In this document: positions 26,415 through 34,576 of the stretch, piece after piece | How the letters are laid out: every line of letters starts with the position of its first letter | How positions within the stretch are numbered: the first letter of the stretch is position 1 | Assembly (NCBI GenBank): GCA_018816865.1 | Contig: JAHIUW010000017.1 | Span: 62,001-126,000 of the forward strand | DNA from: Pseudomonadota bacterium | Lineage (GTDB): Bacteria; Desulfobacterota; Desulfovibrionia; Desulfovibrionales; Desulfovibrionaceae | Length of the DNA: 64,000 nucleotides | Direction: 5' to 3' | Program-made: the position numbers and the translations under genes | The notes under the pieces: generated by a model | Database searches by the model: none | What the model saw: only the letters and a program-made list of their open reading frames with translations | Told to the model about the DNA's origin: nothing

Positions 26415-26711
26415 GTCATATCCGGGGCATCTGCGGATGCCCCGGATATTCACTTGCAATTACTGCCCTGTCTTAAACCCCCGGTACTAAATCCCCCTCA
26501 TTGAACCGATGATTGCACACCCGACGTGCCATTCAATACACTTATTGCACATCTTGAGCTCCGCTTTTCACTGCCAATTTCATCACACCTCGCTACAATT
26601 CATGAAAGAAGTCGTTTCTGCATGCCCCTTGCATACCCGACAATTTTAGTATGGATTGCACAACCGTTTCAGCGCAACCGGGAAACGGAACACAGAGGAG
26701 GAAAGCAACCC
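26415..26711. other. intergenic region with a hairpin and no gene
   Basis: Nearly 300 bases. The first 35 hold a terminator-like hairpin; the rest is AT-rich, has no gene I can support and presumably carries the promoter of the disrupted DUF2318 gene. Confidence 0.4.
26418..26449 (+). terminator. 14-bp perfect hairpin after the FmdE-like gene
   Basis: The arms 26418-26431 and 26436-26449 pair perfectly around a 4-base loop, starting 3 bases after the stop codon. A T tract is lacking. Confidence 0.7.
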
Positions 26712-27163
26712 ATGAAACCCCTTTTTATCCTGTCCGCCTTGCTGCTGACCGCAGTCATCGCCGTGACCTCCGCCACCAGAGCGCAGGCCTTCCTGGGCCT
26801 TTTCGGAAAATACCAACAGGTCCAGACAGAAAACGGTGCGGTGACCATTCCCCTGGCCCAAATCGCGACGGCTCGGCCCATTTTTTTCGCATGGACGCCC
26901 CTGGTCACGAGATCCGCTTCTTCGTGATCAAGAGCGAGGACAACGTGCTGCATGCCGCCTTCGACGCCTGCTACCGCGAAGGCAAGGGCTACGACCAGGA
27001 CGGCGACTCCATGATCTGCAACAACTGCGGACAACCTTTCCACTCCTCGCGCATCAACGTTGTCCAGGGCGGCTGCAATCCTGCGCCGCTGATGCGCACG
27101 CTCAAGGGCGAAAACCTGATCATCACTCAGGCCGACCTCCTGGCCGGAGCCGGATACTTTTAG
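26712..27163 (+). pseudogene. frameshifted DUF2318 exported metal-binding protein gene
   Basis: Two overlapping frames together give one complete DUF2318-type protein. The first frame begins at the ATG 26712 (GAGGAAAG upstream) with a signal peptide and FLGLFGKYQQVQTENGAVTIPLAQI. The second frame continues DGSAHFFRMDAPGHEIRFFVIKSED, then AFDACY, GDSMICNNCG and GGCNPAPL to the stop at 27161. The switch lies at 26865-26866, where one base is missing between ATC and GAC. The 7-T run at 26881 is downstream of the switch and already in the second frame. Either a real loss-of-function deletion or a sequencing error explains it; the adjacent ABC remnant favours decay. Confidence 0.75.
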
Positions 27164-27286
27164 GACCTGCTGGCCGACCTGTCCGCAGGCGGGCTGACCG
27201 TCGTCATGGGTGACCATGACGAGGCCCACGCACGGTGCGCGGAGCACACCGTGCGCATGGTGGACGGACAAACCATGCAGTTCTAA
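27164..27286 (+). pseudogene. C-terminal remnant of an ABC transporter ATPase
   Basis: Directly after the DUF2318 stop, 40 codons read LTVVMGDHDEAHARC and TVRMVDGQTMQF before a TAA. This matches the end of a LolD/MacB-type ATPase, with the H-loop histidine in GDHDEA and the terminal VDG turn. No Walker A, Q-loop, signature or Walker B sequence is upstream. DUF2318 genes are often followed by FtsX/MacB-type permease and ATPase genes, so an internal deletion joining the first gene to the last is the likely origin (inference). Confidence 0.65.
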
Positions 27287-27425
27287 TTGACAGGCGGGGT
27301 TCTTTGAAATATTTGCTATGCCAGCGCCTTGCCCGGATTGGGCGGGGTCTTGCGAGCACCGGTCATTCCCCCCCCTCAGCCCCGTGTTCCGGGTCCTGCC
27401 CAACCCAGGCCAGACGCTGACGATT

Positions 27426-27469
27426 CACGCAAAGCGGGCCGCTCCAGATGGAGCGGCCCGCTTTGCGTG
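27426..27469. terminator. 20-bp perfect hairpin closing the cox operon
   Basis: The arms 27426-27445 and 27450-27469 pair perfectly around AGAT. The hairpin lies 42 bases after the last gene of the minus-strand cox operon and can also stop plus-strand transcription from the decayed DUF2318 locus. Confidence 0.85.
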
Positions 27470-27511
27470 GTTGTGGCGAACTCCTTAATTCACCCCGAAC
27501 GCGGCCACGGG

Positions 27512-27937
27512 CTAGGGAATCAGGAAAAGCTTGATCACTCCGATCCCGGTCCAGATCTGGGTGAGAGCCAGCCCCAGGAGCAAGACATTGTTCAGGGCAT
27601 GCACCAGGGGCAACACCGTGCGGCGCTTCTTGACCGCATCCAGCACATGCCCGGTGGCGTAGCCCGTGACCAAGAGCGGCAACATGACCAGCCCCACAAC
27701 GAAATGTGTCCCGGTGAGGTCGCTGCTGCCCCAGAGGAAACGCACCATTCCCGCCCCCCAGACAAAGGCCACGAACCAGACCACGAGCACGACCTTGCCC
27801 CACAGCACATGGCGCTTCCAGTTGAACAGCACCTTGTGCTTCAAATGCGAGGCACGCAAGCGCTGGACGCCCAGTCCTAGGACGTACAGACCCAGCAGGG
27901 TGCACAACAGTTGCAACACGGGATGGATCCAAAGCAT
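27512..27937 (-). CDS. four-helix membrane protein at the end of the cox operon (DUF4079-like)
   Basis: A 141-residue membrane protein with about four hydrophobic helices and regularly placed histidines (H5, THFVVG, TGHVLD, LVHALNN), resembling DUF4079 and cytochrome b561-like proteins. It may bind heme or help assemble the oxidase, but this is inferred from position. AGGAG lies seven bases before the ATG. It is the last gene of the oxidase operon, 51 bases after ctaB. Confidence 0.7.
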   Translation of the reverse strand: MLWIHPVLQLLCTLLGLYVLGLGVQRLRASHLKHKVLFNWKRHVLWGKVVLVVWFVAFVWGAGMVRFLWGSSDLTGTHFVVGLVMLPLLVTGYATGHVLDAVKKRRTVLPLVHALNNVLLLGLALTQIWTGIGVIKLFLIP

Positions 27938-27988
27938 GTTGTTTCTCCTGGTTCGTAACGGAGTTGCCGGTCAATCCTCCCTCGGGGC

Positions 27989-28807
27989 TCAGGCCGCGAG
28001 GAGGCAGAGCATGGACACCACCATGACGGTGTTGAGCGAGGCCCGCGCCGCCCGCGCGAGGCCCAGCAAAGAAAAACCAAGCACGGCCGCAAGGCCTATG
28101 GCCGCCGCGCCGAAGGTCCAGGCCGCGGCCCCTGGCGAGGCCAGGGCCATGCCTAGGATAGCCGTGAAATAGGCCAGCATCCAGACTCCCATCAACGGCT
28201 TGCGCAGCGGTTCCGGCAAGACCAGCGAGGGCACCGCAAACCTGGCACGCCGATAATCCTCGCGATGCCCTTCGGCGATCAACCAGAAGTGCGGCACCTG
28301 CCACAGATACAAGACAGCGCAAACGGACAGAATGCGCGCATCGCCAAGCCCCCCGCCCATGGCCAGCCAGCCCACCAGAGGTGGGACAGCGCCGGACAGA
28401 CCGCCCAAGAGCAGCGACAGGCTCGAAACCGGCTTGAGCGGCGTATACAGGCCGTTGTAGCCCAGGATCACGGCCAGGCCCAGGAAGACCAAGGGAACCC
28501 CGCCCAGAGCGGCGTAGATGCCAAGTCCCACCCCCATGGCAGCCAGCGAACAGGCCAGAGCTCGGGCAACGCTCAATTCCCCAGCAGGCAATGGCCGCAG
28601 TCGGGTGCGCTCCATCAGGGCATCGCGCTCACGCTCCTGGACCTGGTTGAGGCCCGAGCAGCCTGCGCACAGCAACGCGGAGCCCAGCCCGGCCCACAGG
28701 CCTAGGACCAGGGGGCCGTCGGCCAGCAGTGCGCCGAACAGCGTGGCCGCGCCCACCATCAGGCTGACCCGGGGGCGCGCCAAAGCCATGAGCACGGAAA
28801 AAGTCAT
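27989..28807 (-). CDS. ctaB: protoheme IX farnesyltransferase (heme O synthase)
   Basis: A 272-residue UbiA-family membrane protein. The first prenyl-diphosphate motif reads NQVQERERDALMERT, and the second cytoplasmic loop includes WQVPHFW and the EDYRRARF segment typical of CtaB/CyoE. Seven or more hydrophobic helices are visible. It makes heme O for the oxidase encoded upstream. The start overlaps the coxB stop by four bases (ATGA). No ctaA gene for heme A is present in the operon, which fits an o3-type rather than aa3-type active site. Confidence 0.93.
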   Translation of the reverse strand: MTFSVLMALARPRVSLMVGAATLFGALLADGPLVLGLWAGLGSALLCAGCSGLNQVQERERDALMERTRLRPLPAGELSVARALACSLAAMGVGLGIYAALGGVPLVFLGLAVILGYNGLYTPLKPVSSLSLLLGGLSGAVPPLVGWLAMGGGLGDARILSVCAVLYLWQVPHFWLIAEGHREDYRRARFAVPSLVLPEPLRKPLMGVWMLAYFTAILGMALASPGAAAWTFGAAAIGLAAVLGFSLLGLARAARASLNTVMVVSMLCLLAA

Positions 28808-30021
28808 TGGTCCCCCTGGCCCAGGTCCTCGATGAAGTCGATGAGCGCGTCCAGTTGCGCGGGCTCAAGGCTGTCGTAGGCGGGCATCATGGGCTCAAAC
28901 CCTTCGCTGATCATCTTCTCGGGCGCGACGATGGATTCCTGCAGGTACTCGCGATCCGCCTTCAGGGAGCGCACCGCGTCCCCTTCGCTGACTCGGCGCA
29001 GGGATCCGGCCAGGCCCTTGAACGACGGCCCGGCAATGACGGAACCGTCCGTGGAATGGCAGGACAGGCAGCCCTCGTTTTCCGCCAGTTCGCGCCCGGC
29101 AGGCTTGGGCGTGGCATCCCCGGCCAACAGGAAATTGATCATGGCCGTAAGGTCCTCCTCAGGAATGGCTCCTTCATAAGCGGGCATGGCCGGGGAATAG
29201 CCCTTCACGTATTCCGCGTCGGGATTCAGGATGGCCCGCTTGAGGTACTGTTCGTCCGCGACCATTTGGGTCTCGGAGCCGTCGGGCAGCTCCGCCGTGA
29301 AGCGACGACCCGAGAGACCCTTGAAACTCGGCCCCACACCGTCCGCGCCATCCAGGGAATGGCAGCCCGTGCAGCCATAACTCTCCAGCAGGGCGACGCC
29401 CTTGGCCGCGCCCTGTCCCGCGTCGCCCGCCAGCCAGGCCTGGTACTCGTCCGCCCCCACCACCGACAGGGTGGCCAGCATATTGGCGTGTTTCAGACCG
29501 CAATACTCGGCGCAAAGGATGTCAAAATCGGCCTGGGTGTCGGACTTGAACCAGACGTAGGTCTTCATGCCCGGGATGGTATCCATCTTGATGCGCATGG
29601 CGGGGACGTAAAAACTGTGGATCACGTCCAGGGAGGTCATGTTCAGCTTGACCGGCGTGTCCACGGGCACCACCAGCCGAGTGGAGCGTTTGCCGTCCGG
29701 GTAGATGAAGGACCAGGACCACATACGGCTTTCCACGCCGATGGCCAACGCATTCTCGGGGGCGGCGCGCATGGCCTTGTAGCTGCTCCAGCCGAACCAG
29801 AACATGCCCGTGACCAGGATGGCGGGGATGATGGTCCAGATCAGCTCCAGCCAGACGTTGCCGGGGATTTCCACGGCCACGGGATGGCGTGTGTGGTGGT
29901 AGCGCACCACGAACACGGCCATCAACGCGGTCACCAGGATCAGGAGACCCACGGAGATGCCCAGGATGATCAGAAAGGCCTGATCCACCTGTCTGGCGGC
30001 GTCGAAGACCTGCGGGATCAT
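28804..30021 (-). CDS. coxB: cytochrome c oxidase subunit II with two heme c domains
   Basis: A 405-residue subunit II. Two N-terminal membrane helices (about 15-40 and 57-77) precede a cupredoxin domain whose CuA ligands are visible: H135, C170, E172, C174, H178 and M181. Two cytochrome c domains follow, with CTGCH at 217-221 and CLSCH at 318-322, each with a GPSFKGL stretch and a distal MPAY methionine. A diheme subunit II is the hallmark of the cc(o/b)o3 oxidases described in Desulfovibrio. The start overlaps the subunit IV stop by four bases. Confidence 0.94.
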   Translation of the reverse strand: MIPQVFDAARQVDQAFLIILGISVGLLILVTALMAVFVVRYHHTRHPVAVEIPGNVWLELIWTIIPAILVTGMFWFGWSSYKAMRAAPENALAIGVESRMWSWSFIYPDGKRSTRLVVPVDTPVKLNMTSLDVIHSFYVPAMRIKMDTIPGMKTYVWFKSDTQADFDILCAEYCGLKHANMLATLSVVGADEYQAWLAGDAGQGAAKGVALLESYGCTGCHSLDGADGVGPSFKGLSGRRFTAELPDGSETQMVADEQYLKRAILNPDAEYVKGYSPAMPAYEGAIPEEDLTAMINFLLAGDATPKPAGRELAENEGCLSCHSTDGSVIAGPSFKGLAGSLRRVSEGDAVRSLKADREYLQESIVAPEKMISEGFEPMMPAYDSLEPAQLDALIDFIEDLGQGDQ

Positions 30022-30332
30022 GCCGCCCCCCTGTACGCCACGTCGAAGAACGTCAGGCCGATGAAGATGGCCAGGATCACAAAGGCCATGAGCACGAAGC
30101 CCTTGAGCATCCAGTTCTCGTATTTCAGGTGCATGAAGATCAGGATCACCAGCGAGGCCTTGACCGTGGCGATGCCCAGGGCGAGCACCACGTTCAGATA
30201 GCCCAGGTCGATGCCCGCGGCCCAGACCGTGACTCCGGTCAGGACCAGCAACAGCACCCAGATTCCAGCCAGCAGGCCGTAGCCCGGACCGTGGTGCGTT
30301 TCATGATCCGCAGTGTGCATGTCCTGTGTCAT
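30018..30332 (-). CDS. coxD: cytochrome c oxidase subunit IV family protein
   Basis: A protein of 104 residues with three hydrophobic helices (about 19-40, 47-68 and 80-98). IATVKASLVILIFMHLKYE is the family signature. It is a small accessory subunit of heme-copper oxidases. The ATG at 30332, just after GAGGGTTGGAG, is preferred over a TTG two codons earlier. It sits between coxC and coxB. Confidence 0.85.
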   Translation of the reverse strand: MTQDMHTADHETHHGPGYGLLAGIWVLLLVLTGVTVWAAGIDLGYLNVVLALGIATVKASLVILIFMHLKYENWMLKGFVLMAFVILAIFIGLTFFDVAYRGAA

Positions 30333-30360
30333 CTCCAACCCTCGGGGCTTGCCCCTGCCC

Positions 30361-30960
30361 TCACGTAATCAGATAAAACAGCGGGAACAAATAGATCCAG
30401 ATCAGATCCACAAGGTGCCAGTACAGCCCGGCATTCTCCAGGGCCACGAACCGCTCCGGGGTCACGCGCCCGGCCCGCATCAGCCACAGCACCCAGGCCA
30501 GGACCCCCATGCCGACCACAATGTGCACGCCATGCAGTCCCGTCATCAGGTAATACAGGGCGAAATAGACCATCTGCCCCTGTTCGCGGGTGTCCAGTTC
30601 AGCCCCGCCAGGATACAGGCCGTGGTGGAACTTGGCCCGCCATTCGAAATATTTGACCACCAGAAACACACCGGCAAAGGCGATAGTCAACAGGGTCAAC
30701 CGGGTGGCGAAGCGCACATTGCCGCGCTTCAGGGCCGCGATGCCCCAGGCCACAAACACGCTGGAGGTGATCAGGACCACGGTGTTCAGCGCGCCCAGGC
30801 GCACGTCCAGCTCACCGCTGGCCGCATGGAAGGCGGGCTGATAGCGCTGCAGGTAGACCGCATAGAGCACGAACAGCCCGCCGAAGAGCAGGATCTCCGT
30901 AAACAGGAACAGCCACATCCCCAGCTTGGCGCCTTCATCATCGCGATGCAGCTCAGGCAT
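30361..30960 (-). CDS. coxC: cytochrome c oxidase subunit III
   Basis: A protein of 199 residues with five hydrophobic helices. LGMWLFLFTEILLFGGLF, YYLMTGLHGVHIVVGM and NAGLYWHLVDLIWIYLFPLFYL are typical subunit III segments. The shorter five-helix form is common in bacterial oxidases. The ATG at 30960 overlaps the coxA stop by eight bases and is preceded by AGGGGGT, so translation is coupled. The earlier in-frame start at 30993 lies deeper inside coxA. Confidence 0.92.
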   Translation of the reverse strand: MPELHRDDEGAKLGMWLFLFTEILLFGGLFVLYAVYLQRYQPAFHAASGELDVRLGALNTVVLITSSVFVAWGIAALKRGNVRFATRLTLLTIAFAGVFLVVKYFEWRAKFHHGLYPGGAELDTREQGQMVYFALYYLMTGLHGVHIVVGMGVLAWVLWLMRAGRVTPERFVALENAGLYWHLVDLIWIYLFPLFYLIT

Positions 30961-32560
30961 CGGGTCGGACCCCCTTGAAATCGTACGGCCCACGATCCGC
31001 CAGCGGTTCCTCGTCGAAGTTGGCGGTGGGTGGAGGCGAGGCCGTGCGCCACTCCAGGGTGGCCGCGCCCCAGGGGTTGCGCCCGATGCGCGGACCAGAG
31101 CGCATGCCCCGCCAGAGATTCACGGCCATCATCACCAGACCCACGGCAGTGACCCAGGAACCGATGGTGCTGGCCACATGCAGGCTGGTGTACTGCGGCA
31201 GATAGTCGAAATAGCGCCGCGGCATCCCGGCCAGCCCCAGCATGTACATCGGAAAATACAGTCCGTTGATCCCGACCACCAGGACAATGGCGCTGATGGT
31301 GGCCCACTTCTTGTTATACATCCGGCCATAGACCTTGGGCAGCCAGTAGTGCAGGGCTGCGAACATGCCGAACCCCGTGCCCCCGAAGATCACGTAGTGG
31401 AAATGGCCGACCACGAAGTAGGTGTCATGGACGTGGATGTCCGTGCCCGCACTGCCCAGCACCAGTCCGGTGATGCCGCCCATGGTGAACAGGAAGATGA
31501 ACCCTAGGGCATAGATCAGCGGCGGCTCCAGGTGGATGGAGCCCTTGTACAGGGTGCTGGTCCAGTTGAAGACCTTCACGGCGGAGGGGATGGCCACCAC
31601 AAAGGTCAACAGCGAGAAGACCATGACCGCCGTATCGCTCATGCCCGAGACGAACATGTGGTGCGCCCAGACCAGGGACCCGGCAAAGGCGATGGCCAGG
31701 CTGGAGACGACGATGGTCTTGTAGCCGAAGATGGCCTTGCGCGCGAACACGGGGATGATCTCGGAGATCACGCCCATGGCGGGCAGGATCATGATGTACA
31801 CCGCCGGGTGCGAGTAGATCCAGAACAGGTGCTGGTAGAGGATGGGGTCACCCCCCCTGGCGGGGTCAAAGATGCCCATGCCCAGCACGCGCTCGGCAAA
31901 GATCAGCAGCAGGGTGATGCCCAGGATGGGGGTGGCCAGCACCTGGATCCAGGCCGTGGCGTACAGCGACCAGGCAAACAGCGGCACCCGGCCCCAGGTC
32001 ATGCCCTCGGCCCGCAGGCGGTGGATGGTGACCACGAAGTTCAGGCCCGTGAGGATGGACGAGAAGCCCAGGATGAACACCGCCGACACGGCCACGGTGA
32101 CGTTGGTGGAGGTCACCGACGAGAACGGGACGTAGAAGGTCCAGCCCGTGTCCGGAGGGCCGCCGCCCGTGAACAGGGAGGCCAGGGCGATGGTCGCGCC
32201 GATGGCGTACAGCCACCAGGAGAACATGTTCAGCTTGGGGAAGGCCACGTCATCGGCCCCCAGCTGCATGGGCAGGATGATGTTCCCGAAGGCGGCCGGG
32301 ATGCTGGGAATGACCACCAGGAAGACCATGATCACCCCGTGCAGGGTGAAGGCGGCGTTGTACGTCTGCTGGCCCATGATGGTCTGACCAGGGGCGATGA
32401 GTTCCAGGCGCATCAACAGCCCGATGACCACGCCCACGGCGAAGAAGGCCATGATGCACCACAGATAGAGCATTCCGATGCGTTTGTGATCGGTGGTGAA
32501 CAACCACGAGGCCAACCCGCGCCTGTCCCAGAAGGTGCCTTGTGCGGCAGTCTCGGTCAT
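30953..32560 (-). CDS. coxA: cytochrome c oxidase subunit I
   Basis: A protein of 535 residues with twelve membrane helices. The binuclear-centre signature FWIYSHPAVYIMILPAMG is present, with the CuB His and the His-Tyr crosslink pair, followed by VWAHHMFVSGM for the other two CuB histidines. HDTYFVVGHFHYV supplies the two C-terminal heme ligands. This is the A-family heme-copper oxidase core that reduces oxygen to water and pumps protons. TAAGGA lies six bases before the ATG at 32560, so the ATG two codons earlier is less likely. It is followed by overlapping coxC. Confidence 0.95.
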   Translation of the reverse strand: MTETAAQGTFWDRRGLASWLFTTDHKRIGMLYLWCIMAFFAVGVVIGLLMRLELIAPGQTIMGQQTYNAAFTLHGVIMVFLVVIPSIPAAFGNIILPMQLGADDVAFPKLNMFSWWLYAIGATIALASLFTGGGPPDTGWTFYVPFSSVTSTNVTVAVSAVFILGFSSILTGLNFVVTIHRLRAEGMTWGRVPLFAWSLYATAWIQVLATPILGITLLLIFAERVLGMGIFDPARGGDPILYQHLFWIYSHPAVYIMILPAMGVISEIIPVFARKAIFGYKTIVVSSLAIAFAGSLVWAHHMFVSGMSDTAVMVFSLLTFVVAIPSAVKVFNWTSTLYKGSIHLEPPLIYALGFIFLFTMGGITGLVLGSAGTDIHVHDTYFVVGHFHYVIFGGTGFGMFAALHYWLPKVYGRMYNKKWATISAIVLVVGINGLYFPMYMLGLAGMPRRYFDYLPQYTSLHVASTIGSWVTAVGLVMMAVNLWRGMRSGPRIGRNPWGAATLEWRTASPPPTANFDEEPLADRGPYDFKGVRPDA

Positions 32561-32569
32561 GTGCATTCC

Positions 32570-33577
32570 TTAGGGACGTTTCTTTTTTTTGCCCACCGCG
32601 AACAGGATCGCCAACATGATGGCGATGAAGCCCAGGATGGAGACCCCGGCCACACGCATCAGATCGAAGGTGTAACGGCGGCCTTCGGGGTCGTAGCTGA
32701 AGCAGTAGGACAGCATGCGCTTGACGGACAGCCCAGTCTTGCCCTCGGCGGCCTCGGTGGCGGCCATGGTCACGTCAAAGGGCAGAAAGTCCGTGCCGTA
32801 GAGATAGCGCACTACCTTGCCTCCCGGGGCCAGGGCAATGACCACCACGGGATGCGCGAAATCCTGGTCCACTCGCATGAAGCGAAAACCAACAGCCTCC
32901 ATGGCGCGATCGATATTCTGTTTGTCACCTGCCAGGAAATGCCAGTGCTCGGGCGGAAATCTGCCTTCCAGGGCCATGGCGAACTGGCGTTTGGAATTGG
33001 CGGCGCTGCGAACGCTGTCGCGCTCGTCAAAGGACAGGGAGATGACCTGAATTTCCTCGCCGGGCACCAGATTGACCTGGGGCAGGACACGCGCGAACGA
33101 GCTTTGCAGGATATGGCAGACATTGGGGCAGCTGTAATAGACGGGCAGCAGGATGGTGGGCGTGTTGCCCACCAGCTGGCGCAGGTTGACGCGCTTTCCG
33201 TCGGAGTCCATGAACCAGGCGTCGTCTGGCAAAAAAGCCCCAAGGTGCTCTGCCACACCCACGGGAGGTCCTTCCAACTCGGCCTTCTTTCGAATCGCTT
33301 CGTGATCATGGGCCATGACGGGCATGGCTCCCGGCTGATCCTGGGTCATGGCGGGCAGGGCCTGGACGGCGACGGGCACACCTTTCATGTCCAAGCCGTT
33401 CATGTCCATGTCGCCCTGGTCCATGCCGCCTTTCACCAGGGCAGAGCCGGACTTCTCCGAGGCCCCAGAGTCCACGGCCTCGGCCCCTGGTCCAATGGGC
33501 GTAGCGGCCCAAGCAGACACACCAAGACAGACAGCGGTCACCACAAGCACCGCCGCCAGCATCGCTGTCACGCGCAT
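32570..33577 (-). CDS. SCO1/SenC copper chaperone with a Met-rich insert
   Basis: A 335-residue exported protein. After a signal peptide there is a non-conserved stretch rich in methionine, aspartate and histidine (about 48-92, including DMDMNGLDM and MPVMAHDH), a likely extra copper-binding segment. The SCO fold follows with the copper ligands C150, C154 (SCPNVC) and H242 (FAHPVVV). A C-terminal membrane helix (about 309-328) anchors it. SCO proteins load the CuA site of subunit II. It is only 10 bases upstream of coxA and 9 bases after the cytochrome c gene. Confidence 0.9.
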   Translation of the reverse strand: MRVTAMLAAVLVVTAVCLGVSAWAATPIGPGAEAVDSGASEKSGSALVKGGMDQGDMDMNGLDMKGVPVAVQALPAMTQDQPGAMPVMAHDHEAIRKKAELEGPPVGVAEHLGAFLPDDAWFMDSDGKRVNLRQLVGNTPTILLPVYYSCPNVCHILQSSFARVLPQVNLVPGEEIQVISLSFDERDSVRSAANSKRQFAMALEGRFPPEHWHFLAGDKQNIDRAMEAVGFRFMRVDQDFAHPVVVIALAPGGKVVRYLYGTDFLPFDVTMAATEAAEGKTGLSVKRMLSYCFSYDPEGRRYTFDLMRVAGVSILGFIAIMLAILFAVGKKKKRP

Positions 33578-33586
33578 GACGGCCTC

Positions 33587-33895
33587 CTAGAAACCGGCGA
33601 TCTGCGCGGCGAGTTCCTTGAGTTGCTCGGGATCCAGTTTCTTGAGGGTATTGGTCATGATCATCTTCTTGGCTCCGCCGTAGCTGCCGTCCAGATACCC
33701 CTGCATCTTCTTTTCCAGCTCCACGGCGCTCTGGCCCTTCAGGACAATGCTCACGCCCATGGCCTGTTTGGAGCCGTCCGCCCCGTGACAACCCGCGCAG
33801 CGGGCATACAGATCAGGACCGGAAGCAAAAGCGCAGACGCCCAGCAGGGCAAAAACCATGACCAGGGCCGACATCAAGGCAATGCATTTTTTCAT
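33587..33895 (-). CDS. monoheme c-type cytochrome, c553-like
   Basis: A 102-residue exported cytochrome. A signal peptide ends near residue 24 (AFAS). CAGCH (C33, C36, H37) binds the heme, and the KKMIMTNTL segment supplies the axial methionine. Size and layout match the cytochrome c553 of Desulfovibrio, a soluble periplasmic donor. As the first gene of the oxidase operon it is the likely electron donor to the diheme subunit II (inference). A GAGAGGA ribosome site precedes the ATG. Confidence 0.9.
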   Translation of the reverse strand: MKKCIALMSALVMVFALLGVCAFASGPDLYARCAGCHGADGSKQAMGVSIVLKGQSAVELEKKMQGYLDGSYGGAKKMIMTNTLKKLDPEQLKELAAQIAGF

Positions 33896-34081
33896 CGTTC
33901 ATCCTCTCGTCTGTAAAGGGAAAAAAACCACCGTTGGGTGGATCGAATCCACAGTCACATGAAAGGATACCAGCCAGACAAATTTTATCAATACATTCCG
34001 TAAGATCGTTTCAGACTTTCATCGCCGGCAGCCTCGCAAGCCTGCGCCGATGACCCGCTCAGCTCTTATTCGACATCACCC

Positions 34082-34468
34082 TCATTGGCGACGATGCTTT
34101 GGACCCTTAGGGTTGCGATGGCAATCACCACAGTCGCGCGGCCCGGATTCCCTGGCCGTGTGACAGCCGAGGCAGCTGTAGCTGGAATCCACCGCATGAA
34201 TCATCGCAGGCCTGGCCTCACCACCAACCCCGCCCCTCAACTCGTCGTGACATCCTGCGCTGGAGCACGCAGCAGGGGCCAATCCCTCAGCCACGGTGTG
34301 ATGACAGTCCGAACAATCCTCCGCCAATTCGGTCTGATGCTGTTCATGATCGAACTGCCCGCAACCACGATCCAAGCCGAACAGCCGGGCCTCCACCGTT
34401 ACGGCCAACGCCAGCACCAACAGCATGGTCCCTGTCCAGAGCACCACGCGGACTCCTTTGACCGCCAT
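34082..34468 (-). CDS. tetraheme class III cytochrome c (c3-like)
   Basis: A protein of 128 residues with an N-terminal signal peptide (cleavage near VEA). Four heme motifs are present: CSDCH, a CX4CH motif reading CSSAGCH, CLGCH and CGDCH. Upstream histidines in FDHEQH, CHH and MIHAVD can serve as distal ligands. This is the class III cytochrome fold of sulfate reducers, usually an acceptor from periplasmic hydrogenase or formate dehydrogenase. The motif order differs from classical c3, in which the fourth heme is also CX4CH. The ATG at 34468 follows AGGAGG. Confidence 0.85.
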   Translation of the reverse strand: MAVKGVRVVLWTGTMLLVLALAVTVEARLFGLDRGCGQFDHEQHQTELAEDCSDCHHTVAEGLAPAACSSAGCHDELRGGVGGEARPAMIHAVDSSYSCLGCHTARESGPRDCGDCHRNPKGPKHRRQ

Positions 34469-34531
34469 CACAAACCTCCTGTATTCGTTGCTGCACAGAC
34501 CTTTGCGTGAACAAGCAATCGATCGAATGAT

Positions 34532-34563
34532 GAAAAAAACAACGCCCGGCAGGACGCCGGGCG
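34532..34563 (-). terminator. intrinsic terminator of the psp operon
   Basis: On the minus strand an 8-bp GC stem (34556-34563 with 34543-34550, loop 34551-34555) is followed by TTGTTTTTT. It lies 14 bases after the pspC stop, a strong Rho-independent signal. Confidence 0.88.
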
Positions 34564-34576
34564 GAAGGGCTGCGCG

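Noticed and set aside
26881-26887. A 7-T run as a programmed frameshift site in the DUF2318 gene
   Set aside because: The frame change is already needed before this run (between 26864 and 26867), and the Ts read correctly as Phe-Phe in the second frame.
31532-33916. A 794-codon plus-strand reading frame
   Set aside because: It is antisense to coxA, SCO and the cytochrome gene, all of which have clear motifs. Its product is extremely His/Asp/Gly-rich, typical of an antisense shadow.
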